Source of the DNA: Hetaerina americana
Lineage: Eukaryota > Arthropoda > Insecta > Odonata > Calopterygidae
Length of the DNA stretch: 64,000 nt
NCBI GenBank assembly: GCA_022747635.1
Contig: JAKTNV010000005.1
Location: 50,529,013 to 50,593,012 of the forward strand
Direction of reading: 5' to 3'
Shown piece after piece: positions 61,816 through 64,000 of this stretch (position 1 is the stretch's first letter; every line of letters begins with the position of its first letter). The notes beneath the pieces are model-generated. The model worked only from the letters and a program-made list of their open reading frames with translations. It did no database searches and was not told where the DNA came from. A program made the position numbers and the translations under genes.

Positions 61816-62595
61816 GGGAGGTGGATCAATCGTCGTTGAAGTGATCCAACGCGGAAAACAAGCAGAATGACCTTAGAGGAATGCATTTTGTACAACTTCT
61901 TGGCTCGCAGACTTGCTTCTTGTTCAAGGACTCTCCGACTATCGATCTTGGCAGCTATTTCCGTGTCTGAGAGAAAGGTAATTCTCGTCGTGTGGCTATT
62001 GGTGGAGAAAGTCATAGGCTGTGCATAGCAAGCGCCGCATGCTTAGGGATCACGCAACATTATCGCCATGCTGATTGCGGCTGTACAGTTAAATGAATCC
62101 ATTATCTTCGTATTTTCACATTCCGAATATTGCAGCAGACTAATCAGGTTTTTAAGCGTATCTCCGTGAAACCGTTGAATCATTTATGCGAGTTATCTCT
62201 TGCCAAAACGTAACGCTAACTGCAAGCTTGGCGACTTTAATCAGAATACTGCCATATTACGAATCGATGCGTTTCTCGTTTGTGTTACTGAATAATTTCT
62301 TAAATGGGCGTTTCATCGACGTTGAAACTAAAGTCTTGAGTCATATCATACTGAAATGAATTGGTGAATTTCTGTTTTTGACGGTAGACTCGTGTAAATT
62401 ATCGTATCTGCAGCTTAATATTAACTTTGTTATCCAGAAAATTTGATAAAATGAGAAATTCAGGGAAACGCATCAGAAGAAAATGTAAGGAAAATGACGC
62501 TGTTTATGGTTTCCACGAACGATAAGGGATCATAATTACATTGTTCGACCGCGGTAGGGTCATGTTCGGGTAAAATTAGTCTGGTGTGTATCCAC
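60661..62595. other. Intronic sequence; small tandem repeat near 61.0 kb and GT microsatellite at 61.8 kb
   Basis: Near 60995-61045 a block GAAGGCCAAGGAAA-ATTCCATCG occurs twice in tandem (period about 24 nt). The minus open frame across it repeats its residues accordingly. No gene was recognised. Confidence 0.35.
61771..61814. repeat. (GT)n microsatellite
   Basis: About 20 GT units, with one GC variant at the start. Confidence 0.97.
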
Positions 62596-62650
62596 CCCCT
62601 GCCACACACCCTAGCGGTGGCTCGCAGGGTACACTTATAAATAAATACAT
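62580..62650 (-). repeat. Second copy of the 20.6-kb dispersed repeat core
   Basis: The 26 nt at 62596-62621 are the exact reverse complement of 20603-20628. Beyond the core only the GTACCCT flank is alike. Confidence 0.55.
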
Positions 62651-64000
62651 AAATAAAATGAAGTGTTGGGAAATGCCTGCTTTTGCTTGGAAAAATAAAG
62701 AATAGCTGACGCTCTCGATACAAGTAACTGTTCTTAAAAAATCGTTATCAGAGCGTAAGTGACTGCTCACTTGCATGCCCAAATGCCTCTCTTAGTTAGA
62801 CAAGAAATGGGCATAACCCGACATATTGCACAAAATGTTTCTGAATTTCACTTTCCTTTTCATTTGCAGAATTTTCTGTAATTTAATTTCTCACTGCGAC
62901 ATTAGTTCAAAGCCCCCACTCGTTAAAATCGTGTTCTTGTAGAGGGTAATCGCAGACACACAGAAGGGCCATTTTCCCACTGCGACAGGTGAAATGATAC
63001 TTATTTGAAGACGGCGTGGAAGGTCGTCCTCTAGTGCACTGGAAAAATACCGCTTTGCTGCTCCGAGCTGAGGTAGAAGTAGTGACGTAGACTGAGCCGA
63101 AAACAGAGAGGCCTTTGATATAATACGAGGAATGGAAATAGAATCGCTCCCCTCACCACCACATTCCACCGCTTGCAACGTCAGGGAAACTAGTCTTTAA
63201 GTAGGTTTGGATTTCTAGCTCCCAATTACGTAATTTTCTCTGACGTGGTAGCGAGGTAGTTGGAAATATTTCGTCTGTGACCAAACAAATCTCCACAATC
63301 GATCGCATTAAAATTTCTCGAAGGAACTTGCTGCTGGCTTGGCGTTTTAACGTAGCAGTTTTGTCGTGATTTTTTTTGTCTCAAGTCTTATAACTGTGAT
63401 AACCGTCACGCAAAATTGAATTAATTCTGCTCACGTGTGGTCTCTGGCTATTAGGGAGTACGTATTGAACTTAAGCCACTGTAAATATCGGCTTATCTTT
63501 TTACATTTACTCCCTGTTACGAATCATTAAAACTATTGTTAGAGAAAAAATATTTAAGCGACGGTAGGATACTGGAATCAAAATAGTTCCGAAAATATAT
63601 TACGTAATGTGTGAAATGTTGCATTTTCAAGTATTCCCAGGCGAATGCCAAATTTTTTATCCTCGATTACCTCTCTTGGCTTTCCCTCCAATGTACCTAG
63701 TCCGTTTCACCGCTATAATTTTTTATTTCACTTTCCCGACGTAATGTTCAGCGTTTCAATGAAGAAACAGTGACACGTGAAAAATCGGTGTCCGTTGCGG
63801 TGTTTTGGAGGCAGTTAGTGTAAATGATGAAGGACGCAAGGAGGAGGGGGAACCTCTTTATTATCATTTCGTTTTATCTTGCTGTCATTTGTCGTTGCCT
63901 CTTTTACTACGATTTTGTTTGCGCGATTCTTTATGTTTCCCATGGCTCTTATTATGTATTAATTTTTGTAAGCCTGTATTTTAATGAATAAAATGGTTCT
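62651..64000. other. Intronic sequence without recognisable features
   Basis: AT-rich to the window end. A 95-codon minus frame at 62891-63178 has no recognised motif. Confidence 0.35.

Overview
This is eukaryotic, intron-rich, AT-rich nuclear DNA that reads as an arthropod, most likely an insect with a large repeat-laden genome. The reasons are short coding exons with GT-AG junctions, a proline dehydrogenase exon close to the insect form, mariner elements, LINEs and tRNA-derived SINEs. The species cannot be named from the sequence alone.

Layout. Only the first 8.6 kb holds recognisable host genes. The window opens inside an intron of bleomycin hydrolase (+). Its last coding exon lies at 4449-4664 and carries the catalytic Asn and the conserved C-terminus. 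A three-exon gene on the minus strand (6578-7608) converges on it. I could assemble that gene from matching splice phases into a 292-residue, probably helical protein of unknown function. Divergent from it, about 0.6 kb away, starts mitochondrial proline dehydrogenase (first coding exon 8242-8568, +). The region between the two start codons holds a perfect cAMP-response-element palindrome and a CCAAT box and looks like a bidirectional promoter. No further proline dehydrogenase exon was recognised, so the remaining 55 kb is probably its very large first intron, or that intron plus intergenic DNA.

From 8.6 to 64 kb nearly everything recognisable is mobile or repetitive. There are several copies of one LINE family with a shared 3' tail (11.5-12.5, 23.2-23.7, 29.6-31.8 and 35.6-36.2 kb, plus minus-strand copies at 0.1-1.5, 2.3-3.05 and 59.9-60.7 kb). 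Two of these have target-site duplications. A more diverged LINE remnant lies at 44.1-45.1 kb. Three copies of one SINE family (13.3, 32.7, 41.5 kb) each have perfect 10-12 bp target duplications. Other tRNA-like pieces lie at 36.45, 40.1 and 50.2 kb. A near-intact mariner (DD34D) with unusually long ~150-bp inverted repeats occupies 48890-50219. Decayed transposase remnants lie at 28.7-29.2 kb (DD41D spacing) and 42.3 kb. A dispersed repeat with a short terminal signature, possibly Penelope-like, occurs at 11.0 and 15.8 kb, and the second copy is followed by a 135-bp palindrome and a TA/CA microsatellite.

The most noteworthy items are the long-TIR mariner whose reading frame runs straight into its own 3' inverted repeat, the reconstructed unknown gene with its shared promoter, and the recently mobile SINE and LINE families. 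No bacterial-type system, CRISPR array or viral genome was seen.
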